A stretch of DNA of 12,898 nucleotides from Candidatus Dormiibacterota bacterium (GTDB taxonomy: Bacteria > Chloroflexota > Dormibacteria > Aeolococcales > Aeolococcaceae). How positions within the stretch are numbered: the stretch's first letter is position 1; each line of letters opens with the position of its first letter. Shown here piece after piece: positions 1 through 6,334 of this stretch. A model generated the notes under the pieces. The model did not search any database and was not told where the DNA came from. It saw only the letters and a list, made by a program, of their open reading frames with translations. A program made the translations under genes and the position numbers. The stretch lies in NCBI GenBank assembly GCA_955651875.1, contig CATPAP010000192.1, forward strand, positions 1 to 12,898, in the 5' to 3' direction.

Positions 1-1
1 C

Positions 2-709
2 GCCGAGGCTCGCCGCCGCGTCGGGTACCTCCCCGAGCTGTTCCGCTACCCGGCGTGGCTCTCACCGGCGGAGGTGTTGCGCTTTCACTGCCGGCTCATC
101 GGTGTGCCGCGGCCACAGCGTGACGACGAGATCGAGACCGCCCTCGCCACAGTCGGCCTACGCGAACGCGGCCGCGACCGGGTGGGCACGTTCTCCAAGG
201 GGATGCAGCAGCGGCTCGGCCTTGCGGTGGCGATGCTGGGCAGCCCGGAGGTGGTGTTCCTCGACGAACCGACATCCGCGCTCGACCCGGTGGGACGGCA
301 CGACGTCCGCGCCATCATCCGCAAGCTTCGCACCGCCGGCACCGCGGTCTTCCTCAACTCACACTTGCTCAGCGAGGTTGAGCAAGTGTGCGACCGGCTC
401 GCGGTTGTCGACAGGGGCCGGGTCGTAGCCTCCGGGACACTCGACGAGATCCTCGGCGGCGGCGTCGCACTGCGACTTCGCGTCACCGAGGTCGACGGTC
501 TCGCCGCCGTGCTCGCGCCCTGGGGGGAGGTGACCGTCGACGGCGAGTGGGTCAGCGTTGCCGGCGTCGACAGGGACAGCGTCGCCGACATCGTCGCTGC
601 GCTGGTGGCGCGTGGCGGCAGGGTGCACGCCGTCGAGCCGAAGCGGCAGTCGCTCGAGGACCGGTTCCTCGAGGTTCTGCGCGACGCCGACGCGGGCACT
701 GTGGCATGA
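2..709 (+). CDS. ABC transporter ATP-binding protein (5' end outside window)
   Basis: This is the nucleotide-binding subunit of an ABC-2 type transporter, which hydrolyses ATP on the cytoplasmic side to drive the membrane partner encoded next. The reading frame is open from base 2, so the N-terminus with Walker A lies upstream. A GTG at 74 is in frame, but the bases before it already encode the Q-loop region (VGYLPE), so it is not the real start. Visible motifs in order are an ABC signature variant FSKGMQQRLG (from base 191), Walker B with D-loop LDEPTSALDP (260-289), and the H-loop histidine in LNSHLLSEVEQ (codon at 362). About 90 residues follow as a C-terminal accessory domain, common in the CcmA/drug-exporter-like subfamily. 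Its stop overlaps the permease start (ATGA), showing one operon. Substrate cannot be read from the sequence. Confidence 0.95.
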   Translation, partial: AEARRRVGYLPELFRYPAWLSPAEVLRFHCRLIGVPRPQRDDEIETALATVGLRERGRDRVGTFSKGMQQRLGLAVAMLGSPEVVFLDEPTSALDPVGRHDVRAIIRKLRTAGTAVFLNSHLLSEVEQVCDRLAVVDRGRVVASGTLDEILGGGVALRLRVTEVDGLAAVLAPWGEVTVDGEWVSVAGVDRDSVADIVAALVARGGRVHAVEPKRQSLEDRFLEVLRDADAGTVA

Positions 710-1560
710 GCGTGCTGGCGATCGCGATGGTGACGGTGCGTGAGGTGAGCCGCCGGCGCCTTGTGCTCGCCCTGGTCGTCCTTTCCGCCCTGGCGGTCGC
801 GATGACCGGTTGGGGTTTCAGCCGCCTCCCAGGGCTGCGTGACCACGGCGTCCCCGTCAGTCCCGCGGAGCTCACGCTGATCACGTCTCAACTGCTCATC
901 TTCGTGCTCTTCATGTTCAGCGCCGTACTTGGGCTTGGGGCCGTCATGGTCGCCGCCCAGTCGGTGTCGGCTGAGGTCGAATCCGGGCAGGCGCTCGCCG
1001 TCCTCGCCCGTCCGGTGCGACGCTCGGATGTGATCATCGGCAAGTGGCTCGGCCTCGGGGCCCTCATCGTCGTCTACGCGGCGGTGGCGACAGCCGTGGA
1101 GTTCCTGGTGGTGCTCTGGGCCACCGGATATCTGCCGCCGCACCCGGTCACCGCGGCCGCCTTCGTCGCGGCCGAAGGCCTCGTGCTTCTCACTCTCACG
1201 CTGTGTCTCAGCGTGCGGCTCTCGGGCATCACCGCCGGGGTCGTGGCGCTCATGCTCTTCTTCATCACCTGGATCGCCGGCGTGGCCGGCGCCGTCGGGA
1301 CGGTGCTGAACAACGGCCCCATCGCGGCGACCGGGACCGTCAGCCGGATGCTGCTGCCGTCCGACGGGCTCTGGCGTGGCGCCGTCTTCAACCTCGAGCC
1401 CGACGCGGTCATCGTTGTCGCATCGGGCAGCCGTGAGGCTGCGGCCAACCCGTTCACGTCGCTGAGCGCACCCACCGGCGCCTACGTAGCCTGGGCGCTG
1501 GTGTGGATCGCCGCTGTCGTCGCCCTCACCATCGTTGTCTTCCGGCGACGGGAGATCTGA
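706..1560 (+). CDS. ABC-2 type transporter permease
   Basis: A 284-residue integral membrane protein, the likely permease partner of the ATPase just upstream. The ATG at 706 overlaps the ATPase stop by 4 bases. The frame is open further upstream, but that part lies wholly inside the ATPase gene and is not protein-like. Six hydrophobic segments are visible at about residues 19-38, 58-84, 115-138, 148-170, 175-200 and 260-279. The cytoplasmic loop after the second segment contains ARPVRRSDVIIGK (101-113), the arginine-proline-rich stretch ending in GK typical of ABC-2/NosY-like permeases. The family exports drugs, lipids or polysaccharides, or assists copper-enzyme maturation; the sequence does not say which. 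It ends with a short basic tail (FRRREI). Nothing ties it directly to the ligase locus beyond closeness. Confidence 0.92.
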   Translation: MSVLAIAMVTVREVSRRRLVLALVVLSALAVAMTGWGFSRLPGLRDHGVPVSPAELTLITSQLLIFVLFMFSAVLGLGAVMVAAQSVSAEVESGQALAVLARPVRRSDVIIGKWLGLGALIVVYAAVATAVEFLVVLWATGYLPPHPVTAAAFVAAEGLVLLTLTLCLSVRLSGITAGVVALMLFFITWIAGVAGAVGTVLNNGPIAATGTVSRMLLPSDGLWRGAVFNLEPDAVIVVASGSREAAANPFTSLSAPTGAYVAWALVWIAAVVALTIVVFRRREI

Positions 1561-1900
1561 GAACTCGGCCATCCTCGGACGGCGGCGTCCTCTTAGCTCG
1601 GCTGTCCCGGGCCGAAGAGACGAGAAGGCCAGACGCCCGGACGGTTCCCTTGGCGGCGAGGGCAATGGTGATGTGTCCGGTGGCGGCCCAGAGGAGCGCC
1701 CCCAAAAACAAGTCTCCTGCTGCGACAGCGAGCCCAAGCCTCCGGCCCGCGGATCCGCGCACTCGGATCCCGTATCGGGGCGTGCGCTTTCGTGGCGTTT
1801 GGCCGTCCATCCCCACACTTTCGTGGTAAGGGGCCGGCCGGACCAGATGGTGGGAATGGCCTCCAACTGGCTCGGCGAGACGCGCGCTGCCGCGCCCTGC
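1561..1900. other. Gene-free stretch between convergent genes
   Basis: About 340 bases separate the ends of the ABC permease (+) and the cNMP-domain gene (-), and I find no convincing gene. A minus-strand frame at 1526-1816 could encode a 96-residue peptide with one hydrophobic stretch (LFLGALLWAATG), but its third-position GC looks lower than in neighbouring genes, it has no clear ribosome site, and it overlaps the permease end. Structural items are two hairpin candidates at 1577-1619, a 12-base perfect palindrome CGCGGATCCGCG at 1748-1759 followed by another GGATCC at 1765-1770, and a 9-base direct repeat CTTTCGTGG at 1787-1795 and 1818-1826. None matches a riboswitch or element that I recognise. 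It may be a decayed gene remnant plus transcript ends. Confidence 0.5.
1577..1619 (+). terminator. Possible transcript-end hairpins after the ABC operon
   Basis: Seventeen bases after the permease stop, GGAC (1577-1580) can pair with GTCC (1587-1590). Next to it, CTCTT (1590-1594) can pair with AAGAG (1615-1619) and CGGC (1599-1602) with GCCG (1611-1614), with a 4-base bulge and an 8-base loop. The position between convergent genes suits transcription ends in either direction. There is no T-run, so this is not a classical intrinsic terminator. In such GC-rich DNA, chance pairing is common, and no folding energy was computed. Confidence 0.25.
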
Positions 1901-2563
1901 TCAGGTCTGCGGACTGGGGGGTTGGTTGCCGTCCGGCTCGTCCCCGGGCGCGTCTGTGGCGGGTGGTGCGAGAGGCCGGGGCGTCGGTTCGGCCGGGGTC
2001 TCCTGCGCACTCAGCTGCGGTCGGGGCGCCGCAGCGGCAGCCTCCTGGCCGAACGTCAATGACAGCGACGGGTGCGTGCGGGCCAGGCGCATCCGGGCGC
2101 CGCCGAGGGCTGCGGGTGACAGTGAGGCGACGGTGAGCGCGTCGACAAAGTCGTCGCCCTTGATGCGGTAGAGCGTGCATCCCGTGACCGCTCGCACCGT
2201 CGCCGTCCTCGGGCGGCGCGCCAGCAGTCCGATCTCTCCGAAGTAGTTGGGCGGGGACAGAGAGCCGAGCATCCTGGCGACCCCGGCCTCGCCGGCCGCG
2301 ATGACCTCCGCCTCGCCGTCGACGAGCACGAAGAAGTCGTCGGCCTCGTCGCCCTCCTGGATCACCACGCTGCGTGCGGGAACGGTCTCTTCGACGCCGG
2401 AGAGCGCGAGCCGTTCGAGGGTCGCCCGCGTGGTACCGGCGAAGATGTCGAGGCCCTTGAGGATGTCGATGCGCAGCTCGATCCTGGCGATCTGACCGAC
2501 GGCCTGGCGGTCGATCTGACGGACCGCCGTCCTTCGCGATTGGCGGACCCGCAGGAGACGCAA
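1901..2563 (-). CDS. Cyclic nucleotide-binding domain protein
   Basis: About 220 residues with one cNMP-binding (cupin-like) domain spanning about 34-140. It opens with LKGLDIFAGTT, then has VVIQEGDEADDFFVLVDGE (67-85), and the phosphate-binding cassette FGEIGLLARRPRTATV (108-123), whose Glu110 and Arg119 are the residues expected to contact the cyclic nucleotide. No helix-turn-helix follows, so this is not a Crp-type DNA-binding regulator. The C-terminal 55 or so residues are rich in Ala, Pro and Glu and probably disordered. The start is uncertain: the frame's first candidate is TTG at 2563, with no ATG or GTG before the domain, while an ATG five bases upstream (2568) lies in another frame and reads like a zinc knuckle. 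It lies 57 bases after proC and is probably last in that transcription unit. It may be a sensory or docking protein. Confidence 0.82.
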   Translation of the reverse strand: MRLLRVRQSRRTAVRQIDRQAVGQIARIELRIDILKGLDIFAGTTRATLERLALSGVEETVPARSVVIQEGDEADDFFVLVDGEAEVIAAGEAGVARMLGSLSPPNYFGEIGLLARRPRTATVRAVTGCTLYRIKGDDFVDALTVASLSPAALGGARMRLARTHPSLSLTFGQEAAAAAPRPQLSAQETPAEPTPRPLAPPATDAPGDEPDGNQPPSPQT

Positions 2564-2572
2564 TTCATGGCC

Positions 2573-2586
2573 GCAAGGGTACTTGC
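2573..2586. promoter_or_regulatory. Inverted repeat and possible -10 before the cNMP gene
   Basis: GCAAG and CTTGC flank a 4-base centre between the end of proC and the cNMP-domain gene. On the minus strand the centre forms TACCCT (2581-2576), which fits the actinobacterial -10 pattern TANNNT and lies exactly 7 bases before an ATG at 2568. This is the spacing of a leaderless transcript. The gene could therefore have its own promoter in addition to read-through from proC. No good -35 was found, so the call is tentative. Confidence 0.3.
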
Positions 2587-2620
2587 CCCCGCGAGCGCGC
2601 GGGGAGTGGGCAGGGCGGTC

Positions 2621-3490
2621 TCAGCGACGCCGGTGCTGTTCTGTCCCGGGGTCCTGTCCCTCGAGCCGCGCCTCCAGCTGCAGGGTCCGTTCGAAGGCTG
2701 CCCAGACCGCGTCACTGACGACCGTCCGCAACCGGCCCTTCTCCAGCTCGTAGAGCGCTTCGGCGGAGGTACCGCCCGGCGAGGTGACCATGTCGCGCAG
2801 CTCGGCGACGTGCTTACCGCTCTGCAGCGCGAAGTCCGCCGAGCCCGACATGGTGTCGAGGACGAGCTCCCGCGCAACGTGGCGCGGGAAGCCGAGGTGC
2901 ACGGCCGCGTCGGTGAGAGCCTCGATAAACAGGAAGATATACGTCGGCCCGGTGCCGCTGACGGCGGTCGCCATGGCGACCTGGCGCTCGTCGTGCACCT
3001 CGAACTCGCGGCCGAGCGCACCGAACATGGCGCGAACCTGCTCGCGGGCGCGTGCGTCGACGCTCTCCGTGGCGTACCAGACCGTCACGCCCTGCCCGAT
3101 CTGCGCCGGGGTGTTCGGCATGCTGCGCACCACGGCAGGGTGCTGCAGCCCCTCGCCGAGCGCACGTGTGCTGGCACCGGCGATGACGCTGATCACGAGC
3201 TGCTCGGCGCGAAGGCTGCCACGCAGCCCGGTCATCACCCCGGCGAGCATCTGCGGCTTGACCGCCAGCAGGACGATGTCGGCGTCCTGGGCGGCGGCGG
3301 CGTTGTCCGCGGTGACCGCGACTCGGTGCGCCGAGGCGAGCGCATCGCGGCGTTCGGCGCGCGGGTGGCTGCACGTGACCCGAGCGGCATCGATCAGGTC
3401 GCGATCGACCAGCCCCGCCATCATCGCCTCACCCATCACGCCGGCGCCGATGACGGCCAGGCGAGTCTCGTGGAGTGGATGGTCCGACAT
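2621..3490 (-). CDS. proC: Pyrroline-5-carboxylate reductase
   Basis: A 289-residue cytoplasmic enzyme that reduces 1-pyrroline-5-carboxylate to L-proline with NAD(P)H, the last step of proline synthesis. The N-terminal Rossmann fold shows the dinucleotide motif GAGVMG (15-20), followed by LAVKPQ (75-80) and RSMPNTP (122-128). The C-terminal dimerisation and active-site domain carries SGTGPTY (178-184) and TSPGGTS (236-242), the ProC signature region. Length and domain order match the family. The ATG at 3490 begins 6 bases after the esterase stop, so it is very likely co-transcribed with the ligase-locus genes. This is unusual company for proC, because no other proline-pathway gene (proA, proB) is present. 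It may supply proline for the locus product or act on a related cyclic imine; alternatively it is the housekeeping copy and merely adjacent. The last dozen residues are polar and look unstructured. Confidence 0.95.
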   Translation of the reverse strand: MSDHPLHETRLAVIGAGVMGEAMMAGLVDRDLIDAARVTCSHPRAERRDALASAHRVAVTADNAAAAQDADIVLLAVKPQMLAGVMTGLRGSLRAEQLVISVIAGASTRALGEGLQHPAVVRSMPNTPAQIGQGVTVWYATESVDARAREQVRAMFGALGREFEVHDERQVAMATAVSGTGPTYIFLFIEALTDAAVHLGFPRHVARELVLDTMSGSADFALQSGKHVAELRDMVTSPGGTSAEALYELEKGRLRTVVSDAVWAAFERTLQLEARLEGQDPGTEQHRRR

Positions 3491-3496
3491 TCGCGT

Positions 3497-4222
3497 TCAG
3501 CTGATCTCGGCGAGGTAGTGCGGCAGCATGCGCCGCCACGTCGGCCAGTCGTGGTCGTACTCCGGGCCCCACGGGTCGACGCGGTTGGGAATGCCCTTCT
3601 CGCCCATCACCTTGGCCAGCCGCCAGGAGTGCCCGATGTCCTCCCACCTCCCCTCTCCCGAGGCCAGGACGGCGAAGCGGCGGCGCAGCTGCTCGAGGAT
3701 CGGACCGTGCAACCCGGGGAGGAAGTACATGGGGGTGGCAAAGAAGAGCACCTCGCCGCCGTCAGGTCCGATGAAATTCGAGAGCTCGTACGTACCGCTC
3801 ATACCGATGGCGTGGCTGACCACGTCGGGATACCGGCAGAGCATCGCGAGCGCGTTGAAGGCGCCGATCGAGGCGCCGGTGACCACGATATCGATGCCGG
3901 GTGCTCTGCAGTCCGCCCAGATCGCGGGGATCATCTCCTCACGGACGAATCCGTGGAATCCGTCCAGCAGCGCCGCACGGTACCTGGCATCGCCGTCGCC
4001 GCGCATCATCGCGTTGCCGGCGATGCTGTCGCACGAGTAGACCTTGATCCTGCCCTGATCGATGAGCTCGCCGAGGGCGTCGATGACCAGCATCCGCTCG
4101 ATCTCCTCGGCGTCACCGCCCGCGGTCGGGAAGATGATCACTGGCACCCCGTAACGGCCCCAGCGCACCACCGTCACGTCGCTCTCGACACGCCCCGAAT
4201 ACCAGCGGTCCCGTCTTTTCAT
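3497..4222 (-). CDS. Esterase family alpha/beta-hydrolase
   Basis: A 241-residue protein of the esterase-D/enterochelin-esterase-like group (PF00756-type fold). The nucleophile elbow is TGASIGA (115-121) with Ser118. The likely catalytic His is His224 in EYDHDWPTW, followed by RRMLPHYL, a C-terminal arrangement common in this small-esterase group. FPTAGGDAEE (31-40), early in the fold, probably forms the oxyanion-hole strand and loop. No signal peptide is seen, so it should act in the cytosol. The ATG at 4222 lies 19 bases after the stop of the larger esterase, with only a weak ribosome site, and proC starts 6 bases after its own stop, so it sits mid-operon. It shares fold and nucleophile motif with its upstream neighbour but lacks that protein's N-terminal domain. 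The substrate is unknown; hydrolysis or acyl transfer on the locus product or a precursor is a reasonable guess. Confidence 0.88.
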   Translation of the reverse strand: MKRRDRWYSGRVESDVTVVRWGRYGVPVIIFPTAGGDAEEIERMLVIDALGELIDQGRIKVYSCDSIAGNAMMRGDGDARYRAALLDGFHGFVREEMIPAIWADCRAPGIDIVVTGASIGAFNALAMLCRYPDVVSHAIGMSGTYELSNFIGPDGGEVLFFATPMYFLPGLHGPILEQLRRRFAVLASGEGRWEDIGHSWRLAKVMGEKGIPNRVDPWGPEYDHDWPTWRRMLPHYLAEIS

Positions 4223-4241
4223 GACCGCGGAGTCTCGCGCA

Positions 4242-5405
4242 TCAGGGGTAGAGGAAGCGATGCTCGCCAGGGAAGAGCCAGCTCAGGGCCTCGATCAGGG
4301 CGTCGCGCCACCCTGTCCACGTGTGGCCGTCGAGCGCCTCGACGACGCGCACCTCGTCTGCCATGCGACGAAGCACGTCCACCATTGCGAGGTTGCGCTG
4401 CGCCGCCGGCTCGAAGGCGCCATAGCTGAGGAAGATCTGTTCGACCACCGGCTGCGCCTGGGCGCGGACCGCGTTGACGAACCTGACCACCGGGTCGAAC
4501 ACCGCGCCGCCGGGATGCTCCCTGCCGACCACGGTGTACAGGAATGACGCCGACTGGAGCAGCAGGCCGCCGTAGAAGCCGGGAGCGTGAACGGCAGCGG
4601 AGAGCGCGGCGATGGCGCCGAAGCTGGCCCCGGCGAGCACGCGGCCGGCCGGCTCGCCGCGCAACGGCATTTGCTCCTCGAGCCGGGGCACCAGCTCTGC
4701 GGTGAGGAAGCGGCTGTGGGCCGGGCTGTCGCCGTATTCCCTGAGCCGTTCACCGGGATGGGTGAAGGCCACCACCGTGTCGGCCATGAGCCGCCGGTCC
4801 ATGAGGTTGTCGAGGACCGTCACGAACCCGGCATGGTTGAGGAAGTCGCCGCCGTCGTGAACCACAAGCAGCGGCAGGCGGTCATCGCGACGCATCCGCG
4901 CCGGCGAGTACAGCGTGACGTGTGCCTCCCGTCGCAGTGCACGGCTGCGGAATTGGAACTCGGTGACCTCGCCGGGAACGGCGCTCGGGTCCGGCTGCGC
5001 CCACCACGGCGTCTGGTAGCCCTGCGCACGCAGCACCGACATCGTGCTCGTCGGGCCAGTGACGGACTCGGGGTTGAGCGGGTCGAGAATGCTCTCGATG
5101 CCGTCGCCGTGACGGACCAGCATCCGGTACTCGATGCGCGATCCCGCAGGCAGCTCGATGGTGGCGTACCACAGGTCGCTGCGGCGCAGTCGCCGCAGCG
5201 GAAGCGGCCTCGGCAGCCCGGTGATGGCATGCTCGACCGCGACGTCGTCCGCAGGCCCGCGGTAAACGAAGGTGCACGCCGACCCCTCGACGAGCGGGAC
5301 CCGGTTCTCGACGAGCAGGCGGTCGATGGCCGCCGGTGTCACCCCCTCGGCGCGCAGGCGTGTCAGCGCTCGCTGCTTTGGGGCATTGGGGGACGTCGAG
5401 GTCAC
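4242..5405 (-). CDS. Enterochelin esterase-like hydrolase with N-terminal domain
   Basis: A 387-residue two-domain hydrolase. Residues about 40-130 form a probable early-set/immunoglobulin-like domain (segments FVYRG, LWYATIELPAGSRIEYRM, DPLNPE), as found before the catalytic domain in Fes-type enterochelin esterases. The catalytic alpha/beta-hydrolase domain runs from about 150 to the end, with LLVVHDGGDFLN (179-190), nucleophile elbow AGASFGA (258-264, Ser261) and the likely catalytic His361 in DGHTWTGWRDAL. Fes enzymes cut ester bonds of iron-bound trilactone siderophores, but the family is broader and no siderophore gene is visible here, so activity is left as esterase-like. No signal peptide is evident. 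The GTG start at 5405 overlaps the upstream S51-like gene by 4 bases (GTGA), implying translational coupling. A smaller relative follows directly. Confidence 0.9.
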   Translation of the reverse strand: MTSTSPNAPKQRALTRLRAEGVTPAAIDRLLVENRVPLVEGSACTFVYRGPADDVAVEHAITGLPRPLPLRRLRRSDLWYATIELPAGSRIEYRMLVRHGDGIESILDPLNPESVTGPTSTMSVLRAQGYQTPWWAQPDPSAVPGEVTEFQFRSRALRREAHVTLYSPARMRRDDRLPLLVVHDGGDFLNHAGFVTVLDNLMDRRLMADTVVAFTHPGERLREYGDSPAHSRFLTAELVPRLEEQMPLRGEPAGRVLAGASFGAIAALSAAVHAPGFYGGLLLQSASFLYTVVGREHPGGAVFDPVVRFVNAVRAQAQPVVEQIFLSYGAFEPAAQRNLAMVDVLRRMADEVRVVEALDGHTWTGWRDALIEALSWLFPGEHRFLYP

Positions 5406-6334
5406 ACAGCCGCCGCAGCTCTCTGGACGGCACCGTCCATAGCGACCACCCGCGCGGCGCTGAGGTCGGCGACCCCCGCCGCGTCGAAGGGCACGCGGTC
5501 GCCCTCGTCGAGGAGGACTGTGGCGCGGGGTGCCAGGCGGCGGGCCAGCAGCGCAAGGTGGTTGCGGTCATCGATGCGCAGCCGGCTCTTCGCTGCAGGG
5601 AGGGGTACGACGCCGCGGATCACTCCGATGCCGGCGCCAAGCATCTCGTCCGGGCGGCCGCCAAGGTCGTGGTCGTCGACCACCATGACGCGCTCGGCGA
5701 TGGCCATCGCCCCCGACGACCAGGCGACGACGGGACGTTCCCCGAGCATCGCGCCGACGTTGCAGACGTGCAGGCAGTCGGTGAGCACACCGACGTGACC
5801 GCCGGCAATCGCCACCGCGGCGCAGTCGGCCAGGATGGCGGCGACCTGGTCGCGATGGGCGGCGATGGCCGGCCGCAGGTGGGGCGGATAGGTGGCGTAG
5901 AACTCGCCGAGGAGTGCCTGCAAGCGTGCGGCGTGGCGCTCGTCGAGAGCACGCACTGTCTCGATCGCCTCGTCCAGCTGTACCCCGGACAGACGGCGGG
6001 CCGCCGCCTCGTGCTGGCGCACGGCCTCGACGCCGCGCAGCGCGTGGCGCAGCTGCACCAGGTACACCTCACGCATCTCGATGGCCAGGCTGCGCACCCG
6101 GCGCACCTCGTCGGCGTACTCGGCATCGGTCTCGAGGATGTCGAGGCGGCGGCCGAAAAGCCCGAGATTGCGCGTGCCCCCACCGAGGACCCGGTCGAGG
6201 TGGGCGTCGTTGCGCTCGGCCTCGACCCATCCGGCCGTGACCAGCGCGATGGGTCCGTCGACGTCGAGCGCAATGAGTTCGCGCGCAACCGCCCAGCCGT
6301 CCCCGACGGGACCCATCAGGACCGTGACACTCAC
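5402..6334 (-). CDS. Peptidase S51/class I glutamine amidotransferase-like protein
   Basis: A 310-residue protein resembling the cyanophycinase/dipeptidase E superfamily, whose members use a serine nucleophile to hydrolyse aspartyl peptides. It opens with a Rossmann-like strand and glycine turn (VLMGPVGDGW). PIALVTAGWVEAERND (28-43) follows, then a long charged helical insert (about 60-160), AIAGGHVGVL (175-184) and WSSGAMAIAE (205-214). The last matches the SAGA nucleophile elbow, with Ser206 or Ser207 as the candidate. The His usually found about 40 residues later in cyanophycinases is not obvious, since the corresponding stretch reads PLPAAKSRLR. His222 in VDDHDLGG is the nearest alternative. 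The frame is open 28 codons further upstream, but GTG at 6334 gives a 4-base overlap with the ATP-grasp stop and a protein-like N-terminus. It could trim or recycle peptides made by the neighbouring ligases, or be a non-peptidase relative. Confidence 0.8.
   Translation of the reverse strand: MSVTVLMGPVGDGWAVARELIALDVDGPIALVTAGWVEAERNDAHLDRVLGGGTRNLGLFGRRLDILETDAEYADEVRRVRSLAIEMREVYLVQLRHALRGVEAVRQHEAAARRLSGVQLDEAIETVRALDERHAARLQALLGEFYATYPPHLRPAIAAHRDQVAAILADCAAVAIAGGHVGVLTDCLHVCNVGAMLGERPVVAWSSGAMAIAERVMVVDDHDLGGRPDEMLGAGIGVIRGVVPLPAAKSRLRIDDRNHLALLARRLAPRATVLLDEGDRVPFDAAGVADLSAARVVAMDGAVQRAAAAV

Noticed and set aside
1526..1816. Possible small membrane protein on the minus strand
   Set aside because: There is one hydrophobic stretch, but codon third-position GC looks lower than in neighbouring genes, there is no ribosome site, and it overlaps the permease end. 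It is kept only as a note on the intergenic region.
85..2010. Long minus-strand open frame of 641 codons
   Set aside because: It lies antisense to the clear ABC ATPase and permease genes, has low-complexity Arg/Pro/Ser/Thr-rich content and no recognisable domain. It is a product of high GC.
2540..4429. Long plus-strand open frame of 629 codons
   Set aside because: It is antisense to proC and the esterase, both with strong family motifs. Its translation is a His/Asp/Arg-rich mixture typical of antisense frames in GC-rich DNA.
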